Source of the DNA: an uncultured Fusibacter sp.
GTDB taxonomy: Bacteria; Bacillota; Clostridia; Peptostreptococcales; Acidaminobacteraceae
DNA: 7,430 nucleotides
NCBI GenBank assembly: GCA_937958285.1
Contig: CALFXQ010000332.1
Span: forward strand, 1-7,430
Direction of reading: 5' to 3'
The translations under genes and the position numbers were made by a program. Below are positions 1 through 7,063 of this stretch, one piece after another (within the stretch, counting starts at the first letter, position 1; each line of letters starts with the position of its first letter). Under the pieces are notes generated by a model. The model was not told the origin of the DNA. It did no database searches and saw only the letters and a program-made list of their open reading frames with translations.

Positions 1-1277
1 GTAGAGACATGAATACTGAGGAGCGCGCTGAGGTTAAGGCGCAAGAACTAGAACACAGCAAGAGACTCATTACAAAAGAAAAAGTCTCTAAAAAGACTGC
101 GTCTCCAGTTCAAGAGAATAACGCTTCTAAAAATTTCATTACAGTGGACCTAACAAAAGTTAATCAGTTGATGGACTTAGTTGGAGAACTTGTTGTCTCA
201 GAATCTATGGTAACCAGAAATCCTGAAGTGGAGGCCCTTCAAATTGACAGTTTTGATAAAGCAGCGCGCCAGCATCGGTTTATTATAAAAGAGATTCAAG
301 ATGCGGTTATGAGTATGCGCATGGTGCCTTTAGAGCTGACATTTCAAAAAATGAACCGCCTGGTTAGAGATATGTCGAAGAAGACAAATAAACCAGTTAT
401 GTTTAACATTCTCGGAGCACAAACAGAAGTCGATAAAAATGTAATAGAACACATAGCGGATCCGCTCATGCACATTATTAGAAATGCAATTGACCACGGA
501 ATTGAGTCTCCAGAAGAACGGCGTCAAACCAACAAGCCACAAGAGGGGACTGTCACGTTAGAGGCAAAACAGTCGGGTGGAAGTGTCAATATTATCATCA
601 AAGACGATGGGAAGGGCATACAACGCGAGAAGGTTCTGAGTAAAGCTGAGTCTTTGGGATTATTGTTTAAGAGTCCAGAAGAGTATACAGACAAGGAAGT
701 ATTTTCAATGATCTTTGCCCCGGGCTTTTCGACTAAAGAAGAAGTCACCGAATTCTCTGGCCGTGGGGTGGGCATGGATGTTGTGACCAGGAACATCGAA
801 GAAGTGGGTGGAACGGTAAGCATTGATTCGCAGCTAGGTAAAGGATCTGAGTTTGTTATCAAAATACCGCTCACTTTGGCGATAATTGAAGGTATGTTAG
901 TTCGCGTGGGCGATGTGATTTTTTCGCTGCCAATTACATCCATTCAAGAATCCATGCGCATTCGTTCATCTCAAATCATTATAGACAACGAACAACGTGA
1001 GATGGTCATGATTCGCGAAGAGTGTTTGCCTGTCATCAGGCTATACGAGAGATACAAGATTCCTATGGCTGAACAGGCAATCGATCAAGGTGTACTCGTG
1101 ATGATAGAAAACGATCACGGTAAGATGATGTTGTTTGTCGATCAAATGATTGGTGAACAACAACTTGTTGTAAAACGTATTCCAAAGTATATGCAAAAGG
1201 CAGAGGGTGTTTCTGGCTGTGCGCTGCTAGGCGATGGTAGAATTTCCTTGATACTTGACCCCAGCGGATTGTCGTGA
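1..1277 (+). CDS. cheA: Chemotaxis histidine kinase CheA, C-terminal part (5' end outside window)
   Basis: CheA is the cytoplasmic kinase of chemoreceptor arrays. It autophosphorylates on a His in its P1 domain and passes the phosphate to CheY or CheB. About 424 residues are visible. A charged Lys/Glu-rich linker (to about base 130) is followed by the P3 dimerisation helices (about 138-370, with MDLVGELVV and SMRMVPLELTF). The P4 ATPase comes next: N box HIIRNAIDHGIE with its Asn at 483-485, G1 box DDGKGI at 603-620, and G2 box GRGVGMDVV at 759-785. The P5 CheW-like domain runs from about 880 to the end. The frame is open to the left edge and the ATG at base 9 lies in the linker without a good ribosome site, so I treat the gene as cut by the window, with P1 and any P2 domain outside. 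All nucleotide-binding motifs look intact. The stop codon overlaps the cheW ribosome site. Confidence 0.95.
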   Translation, partial: RDMNTEERAEVKAQELEHSKRLITKEKVSKKTASPVQENNASKNFITVDLTKVNQLMDLVGELVVSESMVTRNPEVEALQIDSFDKAARQHRFIIKEIQDAVMSMRMVPLELTFQKMNRLVRDMSKKTNKPVMFNILGAQTEVDKNVIEHIADPLMHIIRNAIDHGIESPEERRQTNKPQEGTVTLEAKQSGGSVNIIIKDDGKGIQREKVLSKAESLGLLFKSPEEYTDKEVFSMIFAPGFSTKEEVTEFSGRGVGMDVVTRNIEEVGGTVSIDSQLGKGSEFVIKIPLTLAIIEGMLVRVGDVIFSLPITSIQESMRIRSSQIIIDNEQREMVMIREECLPVIRLYERYKIPMAEQAIDQGVLVMIENDHGKMMLFVDQMIGEQQLVVKRIPKYMQKAEGVSGCALLGDGRISLILDPSGLS

Positions 1278-1285
1278 GGTGAAAA

Positions 1286-1756
1286 ATGATAGATCAAGTG
1301 GTGCAAAAGACAGAACAGCCTTTGAATTCTGGAATGAAGGCAATGACTTTTATTATTCAAGATACTGAATATGGCATTGATATAACAGATGTTCGCGATA
1401 TCGTTCGCATTCAAGAAATTACCTATTTTCCCAATCAGCCAGCGTATATTAAAGGGCTCATCAATTTAAGGGGCAAGATTATCCCAACCATGGATATCGG
1501 TTTGAAATTCAATCTGCCTGAGCGAGATTATGACGATCGTACGTGTATTGTGGTTATTGAGAATCAAGACATGACGCTTGGGGTTATCGTTGATCGCATT
1601 AACGAGGTAAAATCTTTTACGGCAGAGATGATCTCATTGCCTGCCAAAAAAGGCGAGGGGCGAGATAATGTGTTTCTCACTGGGATAGGTCGCTATGGGG
1701 ATACCCATACGTTGCTACTAAAGACAGAAAAAATTATGAGCCACGACGATTTTTAA
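1286..1756 (+). CDS. cheW: Chemotaxis coupling protein CheW
   Basis: CheW is the cytoplasmic adaptor that joins CheA, through its P5 domain, to methyl-accepting chemoreceptors. The 156-residue product is of normal family length and is almost wholly one CheW domain (about residues 18-152). It shows the family core GLINLRGKIIP (57-67), which contains the conserved NLRG turn, and the second-half motif GVIVDRINEV (99-108). The start is ATG at 1286, preceded by GAGGTG at 1276-1281, which overlaps the cheA stop codon and points to translational coupling. The short C-terminal tail MSHDDF is not distinctive. Nothing in the sequence suggests loss of function. A fused or CheV-type protein is excluded because no receiver domain follows in this frame. 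Confidence 0.96.
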   Translation: MIDQVVQKTEQPLNSGMKAMTFIIQDTEYGIDITDVRDIVRIQEITYFPNQPAYIKGLINLRGKIIPTMDIGLKFNLPERDYDDRTCIVVIENQDMTLGVIVDRINEVKSFTAEMISLPAKKGEGRDNVFLTGIGRYGDTHTLLLKTEKIMSHDDF

Positions 1757-1776
1757 AAGCTTGTTCTGGTGGTGAT

Positions 1777-1781
1777 GGAGG
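1777..1781 (+). promoter_or_regulatory. Ribosome binding site that sets the hybrid kinase start
   Basis: GGAGG lies five bases before the ATG at 1787. The longer reading, from GTG at 1769, would put this site inside the coding sequence and has no purine-rich site of its own, since the bases before it are pyrimidine- and mixed-rich. This favours ATG 1787 as the true start. Confidence 0.8.
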
Positions 1782-1786
1782 CCAAT

Positions 1787-4700
1787 ATGTCAATGCAGCT
1801 ACAGCTTTTAGTTGTTAGCGAGGATACTCACCTACCTCCTAATTTACTTAAAAGATTGAGGGATCACAATCTACTAAATGGCTTGGAATGGTCTTCAACA
1901 AAAGACTTATTAGATAAAGCGGATTGGGATCATTATTACGCAGTGCTTATTCTGAGTTTACTAGATCCAAAGATCATCGAAAAGTTGACGAGTATTCACA
2001 TACCCAAGGTTCTTGTAATTGCCAAGAACCAGCTATTGGCGTTTCAACAGATTTTAGAATCCGATGCCTTTATAGGTGATATTCCGGTCTTTTTAGAACA
2101 TCAAGACCGCCTATTAGTCGAGACACTACAAGCTTTTTTTGATCATGCAACGCGGGTAACTGCCAATGAGCCTTATTATACAGAAGAGTTTCTATTAACA
2201 ACCTTGGGTGCACTCGGCGACGGTGTTATTGTCAGTGATTTTAATAGACGTGTTCAATATATGAACCAGGCAGCGCGAATGATTTGCAGATATTATGGGA
2301 ATACGAAAGATATTGATTTCGAGTCTTTATTCAGCATTGAAAGTCCAAATCAAATGATTTCTGAACTGTTTTTAGTTGAACGCATGCTTAAAGAGCAGAA
2401 GCCCTTTGGGTTACATCGCGATGCAATGCTTCGAGATCAAGAGGGAAAAGCGAAGTTTATTTCTGCAAGTGTTACGCCATTATTGGTTGAAAAGCAGGGA
2501 CAGACAGGCATTGCTGTTGTATTTAGAGACATTAGTCGCATACGCGAGGCAGAGAAACGGTTACATATTTATTCTGAAGCAATCAGGCAGAGTTTAGAGT
2601 CTGTCGTTATTACGGATTCGGATTTGAATGTTTTGAGTGCGAATTTAAAGTTCTATGAGACGTTTAAGTGTAAGCGCGAGTCACTGGTAGGGACGAGGGT
2701 GTTCGAGTTATCGTCCATAAAGGGCCAAATTTCGGAAGAAGAAATTAAAGTCGAATTATTGCATTATGGACTTGTTAGAAAACAAGTGAGCTTGAAAATG
2801 TTTGATTCCACCTATCACTTTCGATTGATGATTAATGCAGTTATGGAAGATGATGCAATTTATTATTTAATCACACTTGTAGACATGACTAAGCAAGTTG
2901 AAGCAGAACTTCGATTGAAAAAAGAACAAGAGAACTTAAATACAATTTTTGAAGGATTGCCTCTGGGTGTTCTAATTCTCAATGAAAAAAAAGAAATTCT
3001 TAGAACAAATAAAGCAGTGAGTGAAATCTTCAACACAGATATAGATTCGATGCTCGGTAAAGGACCCGGCAGTGCGTATCGATGCTCTCGAATGATGCTG
3101 CAAAATAGTCAGTGTGATGGTAACGGGAATTGCCCCGACTGTCCAATTAACAAGGCCATCGATTTTGCATTTAATCAAAAGGTAGGCGTGACAGGTGAAG
3201 ACGTACTTATATCTGTCTTAGATAATCTGAATAATCTCCAAGACAAATGGATTCGTGTTTCAATTGTGCTCTTCGATCTTGCAGGTGAGCCCTCAATTCT
3301 AATGGTTATAGAGGATGTTACACAAACCAAGGCAATTGCGCAAAATCTTATTCAAAATGAGCATCGCTTGCGTTTAATTACAGATAACATGATAGACACA
3401 GTCACACAGGTTAATAAGTTAGGAAAAATTCTGTACGCAAGTCCATCGCACTGGAATTTAATGGGTTACACTCAAGAGTATCTAATCGGGAAATCGTTGA
3501 TTGATTTTATACATCCTGAAGATCAGAAGAAGGCTGTAGAGCGCATGCAGCGCAGACTCAGCGGTGGCGAGAGCTTTGTGTCAGAAATTAGAATAAAGCG
3601 CAAAGATGGCGCATATATTTGGCTAGAGTCCATGGGAAATGTATTGGAAGACTTAGAGGGTGAGACATCGATTGTTTATGTCAGTCGTGATGTAACCATT
3701 AAGCGACAAGTGCTCGACGAAATGCAGCTGGCTAAAGATGCAGCAGAGGCTGCAAATAAAGCCAAAAGTGAGTTTTTAGCAAACATGAGTCACGAGATAC
3801 GCACACCAATGAATGGGATTATCGGCATGACGAATCTGACTTTGATGTCTGCTCTTAACGAGGATCAGCGAGAGAATTTATCCTTAGTGAAGAACTCTGC
3901 AGAAAATTTACTGAAAATAATAAATTCCATCTTAGATTTTAGTAAAATTGAAGCGGGTAAAATAATACTCGAAGTGCATCCTTTCAATTTGAGGCAAACT
4001 TTAGCAAAGGTCATCAATCCGTTAAAAGTAGAGGCAGATAATAAGAGCATCATACTCTCGGCTCAGGTGGATTCCAGTGTAACGACAATTGTTAAAGGTG
4101 ACAGTAACAGGCTGATTCAAATACTGAACAATCTCTTAAGTAACGCATTAAAGTTTACCCACAAGGGTAAAGTGCATATACAAGTGAGTAAGGTTGGCAG
4201 TAAGCACCATACCACCTTTATGAAATTTGATGTCAGTGACACAGGCATCGGCATTGCAGAAGAAGATCACCACAAACTTTTTGATTCCTTTAGTCAAGTC
4301 GATGGCTCGATGACAAGACGCTATGGTGGAACGGGCCTAGGCCTTTCAATTACAAAGCAACTTGTAGAAATAATGGGAGGCAAGATCAGCTTTCAGTCAG
4401 CACTTGGACAGGGAACGACCTTTACATTTGAGTTGCCTTTTCATGAAGTGGATCAATACATTCCAACAGAAGAAAAATCCTTCTCTGTGCCTTCGCCAAA
4501 GAAACATTTGCGAGTACTTCTAGTGGAAGACGATCCTGTCAATCAAGCACTTGCCGTGAGGCTTCTAGAGAAACAATTTCACGAAGTAACACTCGCTAAA
4601 AACGGCGAAGAAGCTTTATCAGCGCTTGCAAAATTGGATTTTGATATCGTACTTATGGATATTCAAATGCCTTTGATGGATGGTGTCATTGCCACAAAGC

Positions 4701-5194
4701 ATATTCGCGCGCAAGTAAAGTATCGCAGTTTGCCCATAGTGGCTTTAACGGCACATGCTATAAAAGGCGATGAAGAGCGCTTTTTATCTGCTGGAATGGA
4801 TGCATATATTAGCAAGCCCATTCAGATTGATCAATTTTATCGCGTGTTAGATGAACTTACTACAGATCGCAAGACCATAAGAGAAATTCTCGAACATGTT
4901 TCAGAGCAAGCCACAACAGAGTCGTTAACTGAGGATGAAATCAATGATTATCTTGTGGAGCTCGTGACATATCGAGATAAGCTCATACAGGCTGTAGAAA
5001 ACAGACAGTATCAAAAGTGTGAGGAGATAGCACACTACATTAAAAACTTGGCAGTAACTGCACACGATAAAGAAATAAAAAGATGGGCCTTGAGATTAGA
5101 AATGGCAGCGCGAAAAGAAAGTTATGAACCCCTTAATGCAAGTACTGGGGATTTAATTAAAGCGATAGAGGGAATGGAAAGGGGTAGTGCATGA
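1787..5194 (+). CDS. Soluble hybrid histidine kinase: degenerate receiver, four PAS domains, HisKA, HATPase, receiver, Hpt-like
   Basis: This is a 1135-residue sensor kinase with no membrane segment or signal peptide, so it is probably cytoplasmic. Domains in order: a receiver-like fold with Ser57 where the phospho-Asp is expected (about 4-121); PAS-type 1 (135-250); PAS-type 2 (258-368); PAS-type 3 (383-512) with Cys433, 443, 449 and 452; PAS 4 with a PAC-style end (526-637); a short coiled coil; HisKA with His669 in SHEIRTPMN; HATPase with N-box Asn786, DTGIGI at 818-823 and GGTGLGLS at 847-854; a receiver (908-1025) with Asp915/916, phospho-site Asp958, Thr988 and Lys1010; and an Hpt-like helical region (about 1045-1130) with His1083. 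All the catalytic stations of a His-Asp-His relay are present. Its place between cheW and a lone receiver suggests it feeds that receiver. The ligand is unknown. GTG 1769 is the alternative start (6 residues longer). Confidence 0.93.
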   Translation: MSMQLQLLVVSEDTHLPPNLLKRLRDHNLLNGLEWSSTKDLLDKADWDHYYAVLILSLLDPKIIEKLTSIHIPKVLVIAKNQLLAFQQILESDAFIGDIPVFLEHQDRLLVETLQAFFDHATRVTANEPYYTEEFLLTTLGALGDGVIVSDFNRRVQYMNQAARMICRYYGNTKDIDFESLFSIESPNQMISELFLVERMLKEQKPFGLHRDAMLRDQEGKAKFISASVTPLLVEKQGQTGIAVVFRDISRIREAEKRLHIYSEAIRQSLESVVITDSDLNVLSANLKFYETFKCKRESLVGTRVFELSSIKGQISEEEIKVELLHYGLVRKQVSLKMFDSTYHFRLMINAVMEDDAIYYLITLVDMTKQVEAELRLKKEQENLNTIFEGLPLGVLILNEKKEILRTNKAVSEIFNTDIDSMLGKGPGSAYRCSRMMLQNSQCDGNGNCPDCPINKAIDFAFNQKVGVTGEDVLISVLDNLNNLQDKWIRVSIVLFDLAGEPSILMVIEDVTQTKAIAQNLIQNEHRLRLITDNMIDTVTQVNKLGKILYASPSHWNLMGYTQEYLIGKSLIDFIHPEDQKKAVERMQRRLSGGESFVSEIRIKRKDGAYIWLESMGNVLEDLEGETSIVYVSRDVTIKRQVLDEMQLAKDAAEAANKAKSEFLANMSHEIRTPMNGIIGMTNLTLMSALNEDQRENLSLVKNSAENLLKIINSILDFSKIEAGKIILEVHPFNLRQTLAKVINPLKVEADNKSIILSAQVDSSVTTIVKGDSNRLIQILNNLLSNALKFTHKGKVHIQVSKVGSKHHTTFMKFDVSDTGIGIAEEDHHKLFDSFSQVDGSMTRRYGGTGLGLSITKQLVEIMGGKISFQSALGQGTTFTFELPFHEVDQYIPTEEKSFSVPSPKKHLRVLLVEDDPVNQALAVRLLEKQFHEVTLAKNGEEALSALAKLDFDIVLMDIQMPLMDGVIATKHIRAQVKYRSLPIVALTAHAIKGDEERFLSAGMDAYISKPIQIDQFYRVLDELTTDRKTIREILEHVSEQATTESLTEDEINDYLVELVTYRDKLIQAVENRQYQKCEEIAHYIKNLAVTAHDKEIKRWALRLEMAARKESYEPLNASTGDLIKAIEGMERGSA

Positions 5195-5595
5195 GGATAC
5201 TGATTGCAGAAGATGACTATGTGAGCAGAAAGTTTTTATTTAAATTGTTATCACAGTACGGGGAGTGCGATGTGACAGTAGATGGCATGGAGGCCATAGA
5301 AGTCTTTCTAATGTCTTTAGAAGAGCAAAATTACTACGATTTAGTTTGCCTCGATATTATGATGCCAGAAGTGGATGGCATTAAAGTTTTAAAGACGATT
5401 CGAAAGCTAGAAGACGAGCGTAACACGCCAAAAGAGAAAAGAGCGCGTGTCATCATGACAACGGCTTTAAATCAAACTGAAGAAGTAATGGAGTCCTTTG
5501 AAGCCGGATCTGAAGGTTATGCAGTAAAACCAATTGATACCGATAAGTTTATGGCAGTACTAGAGAAGCTGGGCTTTAACCAACGCATATACTAG
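5191..5595 (+). CDS. Single-domain response regulator (CheY-like receiver)
   Basis: The 134-residue protein consists of one receiver domain and has no DNA-binding or enzymatic output domain. The active site is complete: acidic pocket Glu7-Asp8-Asp9, phospho-acceptor Asp55 in LDIMMP, Thr91 in MTTA, and Lys113 in VKPID. The loop after IRKLE (about residues 75-86, rich in Glu, Lys and Arg) is longer than in classical CheY. The ATG overlaps the kinase stop codon (ATGA) and has AAAGGGG at 5178-5184, so the two proteins are probably made together. The likely role is acceptor of phosphate from the Hpt-like end of the kinase, or from CheA. I do not call it cheY because nothing in the sequence shows flagellar switch binding. 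It is the last gene of the operon. Confidence 0.92.
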   Translation: MRILIAEDDYVSRKFLFKLLSQYGECDVTVDGMEAIEVFLMSLEEQNYYDLVCLDIMMPEVDGIKVLKTIRKLEDERNTPKEKRARVIMTTALNQTEEVMESFEAGSEGYAVKPIDTDKFMAVLEKLGFNQRIY

Positions 5596-5627
5596 GAAAT
5601 AGCAGATCTCGTAGTTCTTGTGCCGGC

Positions 5628-5656
5628 TTTACAAAGATATATCCCTCTGATATGAT
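5628..5656 (+). promoter_or_regulatory. Sigma-A type promoter for the parvulin gene
   Basis: TTTACA (5628-5633) and TATGAT (5651-5656) are separated by 17 bases, and each hexamer has one mismatch to the housekeeping consensus. Transcription would start near 5662-5665, leaving a leader of about 45 bases before the ATG at 5708. No hairpin terminator was seen between 5596 and 5628, so read-through from the upstream operon could add to expression. Confidence 0.7.
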
Positions 5657-5707
5657 AAGAAGCGATGCGACTTATAATCAAAAGACATTAAAAAGTGAGG
5701 GATATGT

Positions 5708-6454
5708 ATGGAACATAAAATTTTAGCAGTTGTCGACGGCAGAAATATTACAACTGAACATTTGAACTTCTTGCTACAGACTATTGGCCCAGAGCGCTCT
5801 AAGCAGTTTCAGAGTGAAGAAGGTCAGGCCCAGTTATTGCAAGAACTCATTAACCAAGAGCTCTTCTACAGTTATGCGGTTGAACAAGGATTTCAAGAGC
5901 ACGAGGCATATGTGAATGAAGTTGCAATTGTTCAAGCAAATCTACTAAAATCCTATGCAGTGCGTTCATATTTAAATGGCGTTTCGGTCGCTCCTGAGGC
6001 TGCACTTGCGTTTTATCAAGAACATCCGCAACAGTTTGAGCAACCTGCCACTGTTAGCGCGAGACATATTTTGGTTAAGACAAAAGAAGAAGCGGATTCA
6101 TTGTTGAACCAAATTAAAGAAGGCGCTTTATTTGAAGAAGTAGCATCGAATCACTCTACTTGCCCATCTAAAGAACGCGGTGGAGATCTTGGTCAATTTG
6201 GTAAGGGCCAAATGGTTCCAGAGTTTGAAACGGCAGCATTTTCACTAGAGATTGGACAGGTTTCACAACCTGTTGAAACACAGTTTGGGTTCCATCTCAT
6301 ACGCGTAGATGCAAAGACTGATGGCAATACAGTTGAGTTTGATGAGGTAAAAGGACAAATCGAAAGTCACCTTTTACAACAACAGCAAAACCAAGCTTAC
6401 TTTAATCATATTGCAAGCTTGAAGGACAAATACGCTGTTACTGTTGTCGAATAA
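5708..6454 (+). CDS. Cytoplasmic parvulin-type peptidyl-prolyl cis-trans isomerase
   Basis: The enzyme should speed cis-trans isomerisation of X-Pro bonds and act as a folding helper. The 248-residue protein has a helical N-terminal SurA/PrsA-like chaperone part (about 1-110, with the typical QLLQELINQELFY) and a full PpiC/parvulin domain (about 117-203). Expected active-site elements are present: SARHILV with His120, Cys152 in STCPSKERGGDLG, the GQMVPEFE stretch (167-174), and GFHLI with His196. A short helical tail includes a Gln run at 224-227. There is no signal peptide or lipobox Cys near the start, unlike secreted PrsA, so it should act in the cytosol. The start is supported by GAGGG at 5697-5701, six bases upstream. 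It has its own promoter and terminator, so it looks like a single-gene unit unrelated to the chemosensory operon. Confidence 0.93.
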   Translation: MEHKILAVVDGRNITTEHLNFLLQTIGPERSKQFQSEEGQAQLLQELINQELFYSYAVEQGFQEHEAYVNEVAIVQANLLKSYAVRSYLNGVSVAPEAALAFYQEHPQQFEQPATVSARHILVKTKEEADSLLNQIKEGALFEEVASNHSTCPSKERGGDLGQFGKGQMVPEFETAAFSLEIGQVSQPVETQFGFHLIRVDAKTDGNTVEFDEVKGQIESHLLQQQQNQAYFNHIASLKDKYAVTVVE

Positions 6455-6492
6455 GTAGATCTTAGTCTAACAAAAGTCTAAACACACAAAGC

Positions 6493-6528
6493 AAAAACCT
6501 GTTCGATAAATGCGAACAGGTTTTTTTT
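6493..6528. terminator. Rho-independent terminator, probably used from both sides
   Basis: CCTGTTCG (6498-6505) pairs perfectly with CGAACAGG (6513-6520) around a 7-base loop. The stem is flanked by five A on the left and eight T on the right, which can lengthen it. On the plus strand it ends the parvulin transcript. On the minus strand the five A become a shorter U tract, and the stop codon of the prepilin-like gene (6533-6535) lies only a few bases before the hairpin, so it can serve that operon too. Confidence 0.9.
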
Positions 6529-6532
6529 AGGC

Positions 6533-7063
6533 TTAATCGCCAGCTTCCTCTAAGTTGAATTCTGGATCCTCGGTAAGTGGGTCCTCAAATCCAGGTAATG
6601 ACTTAAACTCAAATGCATCTTGCCATTGTCGATATCGCGTTAAGGTTAAAGGAGAATCACTTTGAGTGCGAAGATCTAAGTCAAAGAGCATGGTGAGGTG
6701 TTTCACTGGTTTTGTTGTTGTGTCACTTACTTGAAGTGAAATTGACCATCGATTTTTATCGGTAGCACTGACGGACAAGGATCCTAGAGTTATCTTCTCA
6801 GAGAGCGCATTTAGTTCTACCTCAGTGAGAGGGGTGGTCGATGCCTTGCTCAGTAGCGGTGCGAGATATTTATTGAGTTCTGCTTGTGCAAATGCACCAT
6901 CGATTTCTAGTTTATAATAGGACTGCAGCCAATCTTGCTTTTTCTGTGCCAAACGAACGCCTGAAAGTGATGTCGTTAAAATGGCAAGACCCAGAACTAA
7001 AAGTACGACCATCATGATAATGACGAGAATTGATGTAGCGCCCCGTTTACGTGATTCAATCAT
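6533..7063 (-). CDS. Membrane-anchored PilX/GspK-like prepilin-type protein
   Basis: The 176-residue protein begins with a short basic leader (MIESRKRG), then one hydrophobic segment (about 11-33), then a helical amphipathic stretch and a Ser/Thr-rich beta-type region. The C-terminal tail is very acidic (about 160-176). This layout resembles PilX- and GspK-type minor pilins, where a basic residue plus Gly-Ala precedes the hydrophobic helix. After Gly8 the fifth residue is Leu13, not the usual Glu, so the E5 signature of major pilins is absent, as in GspK. The start is ATG 7061-7063 with GGGAGG at 7070-7075, and it overlaps the stop of the upstream gene by four bases (ATGA). The likely role is minor component or assembly factor of a type IV pilus or type II-like pseudopilus. 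The family assignment rests on the N-terminus only; the rest is not recognisable to me. Confidence 0.6.
   Translation of the reverse strand: MIESRKRGATSILVIIMMVVLLVLGLAILTTSLSGVRLAQKKQDWLQSYYKLEIDGAFAQAELNKYLAPLLSKASTTPLTEVELNALSEKITLGSLSVSATDKNRWSISLQVSDTTTKPVKHLTMLFDLDLRTQSDSPLTLTRYRQWQDAFEFKSLPGFEDPLTEDPEFNLEEAGD

Noticed and set aside
9..11. ATG as the start of a short stand-alone CheA
   Set aside because: The frame is open to the left edge, there is no convincing ribosome site, and the residues that follow look like the linker before the P3 domain. A cut gene is the simpler reading.
524..943. Minus-strand open frame of 139 codons inside cheA
   Set aside because: It lies antisense to the conserved ATPase domain, its translation resembles no protein family I know, and it has no ribosome site. 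It is a shadow of cheA.
5596..5627. Possible terminator after the response regulator gene
   Set aside because: No stem followed by a T run was found in this stretch.
5673..5678. Perfect TATAAT as an alternative -10 box before the parvulin gene
   Set aside because: At the right distance upstream there is no acceptable -35 hexamer, while the pair at 5628-5656 fits on both boxes and spacing. It could be a secondary start but cannot be supported.
6464..6481. Direct repeat AGTCTAA twice, four bases apart
   Set aside because: It is too short and AT-rich to mean anything without further copies, and it lies in the 3' untranslated stretch before the terminator.
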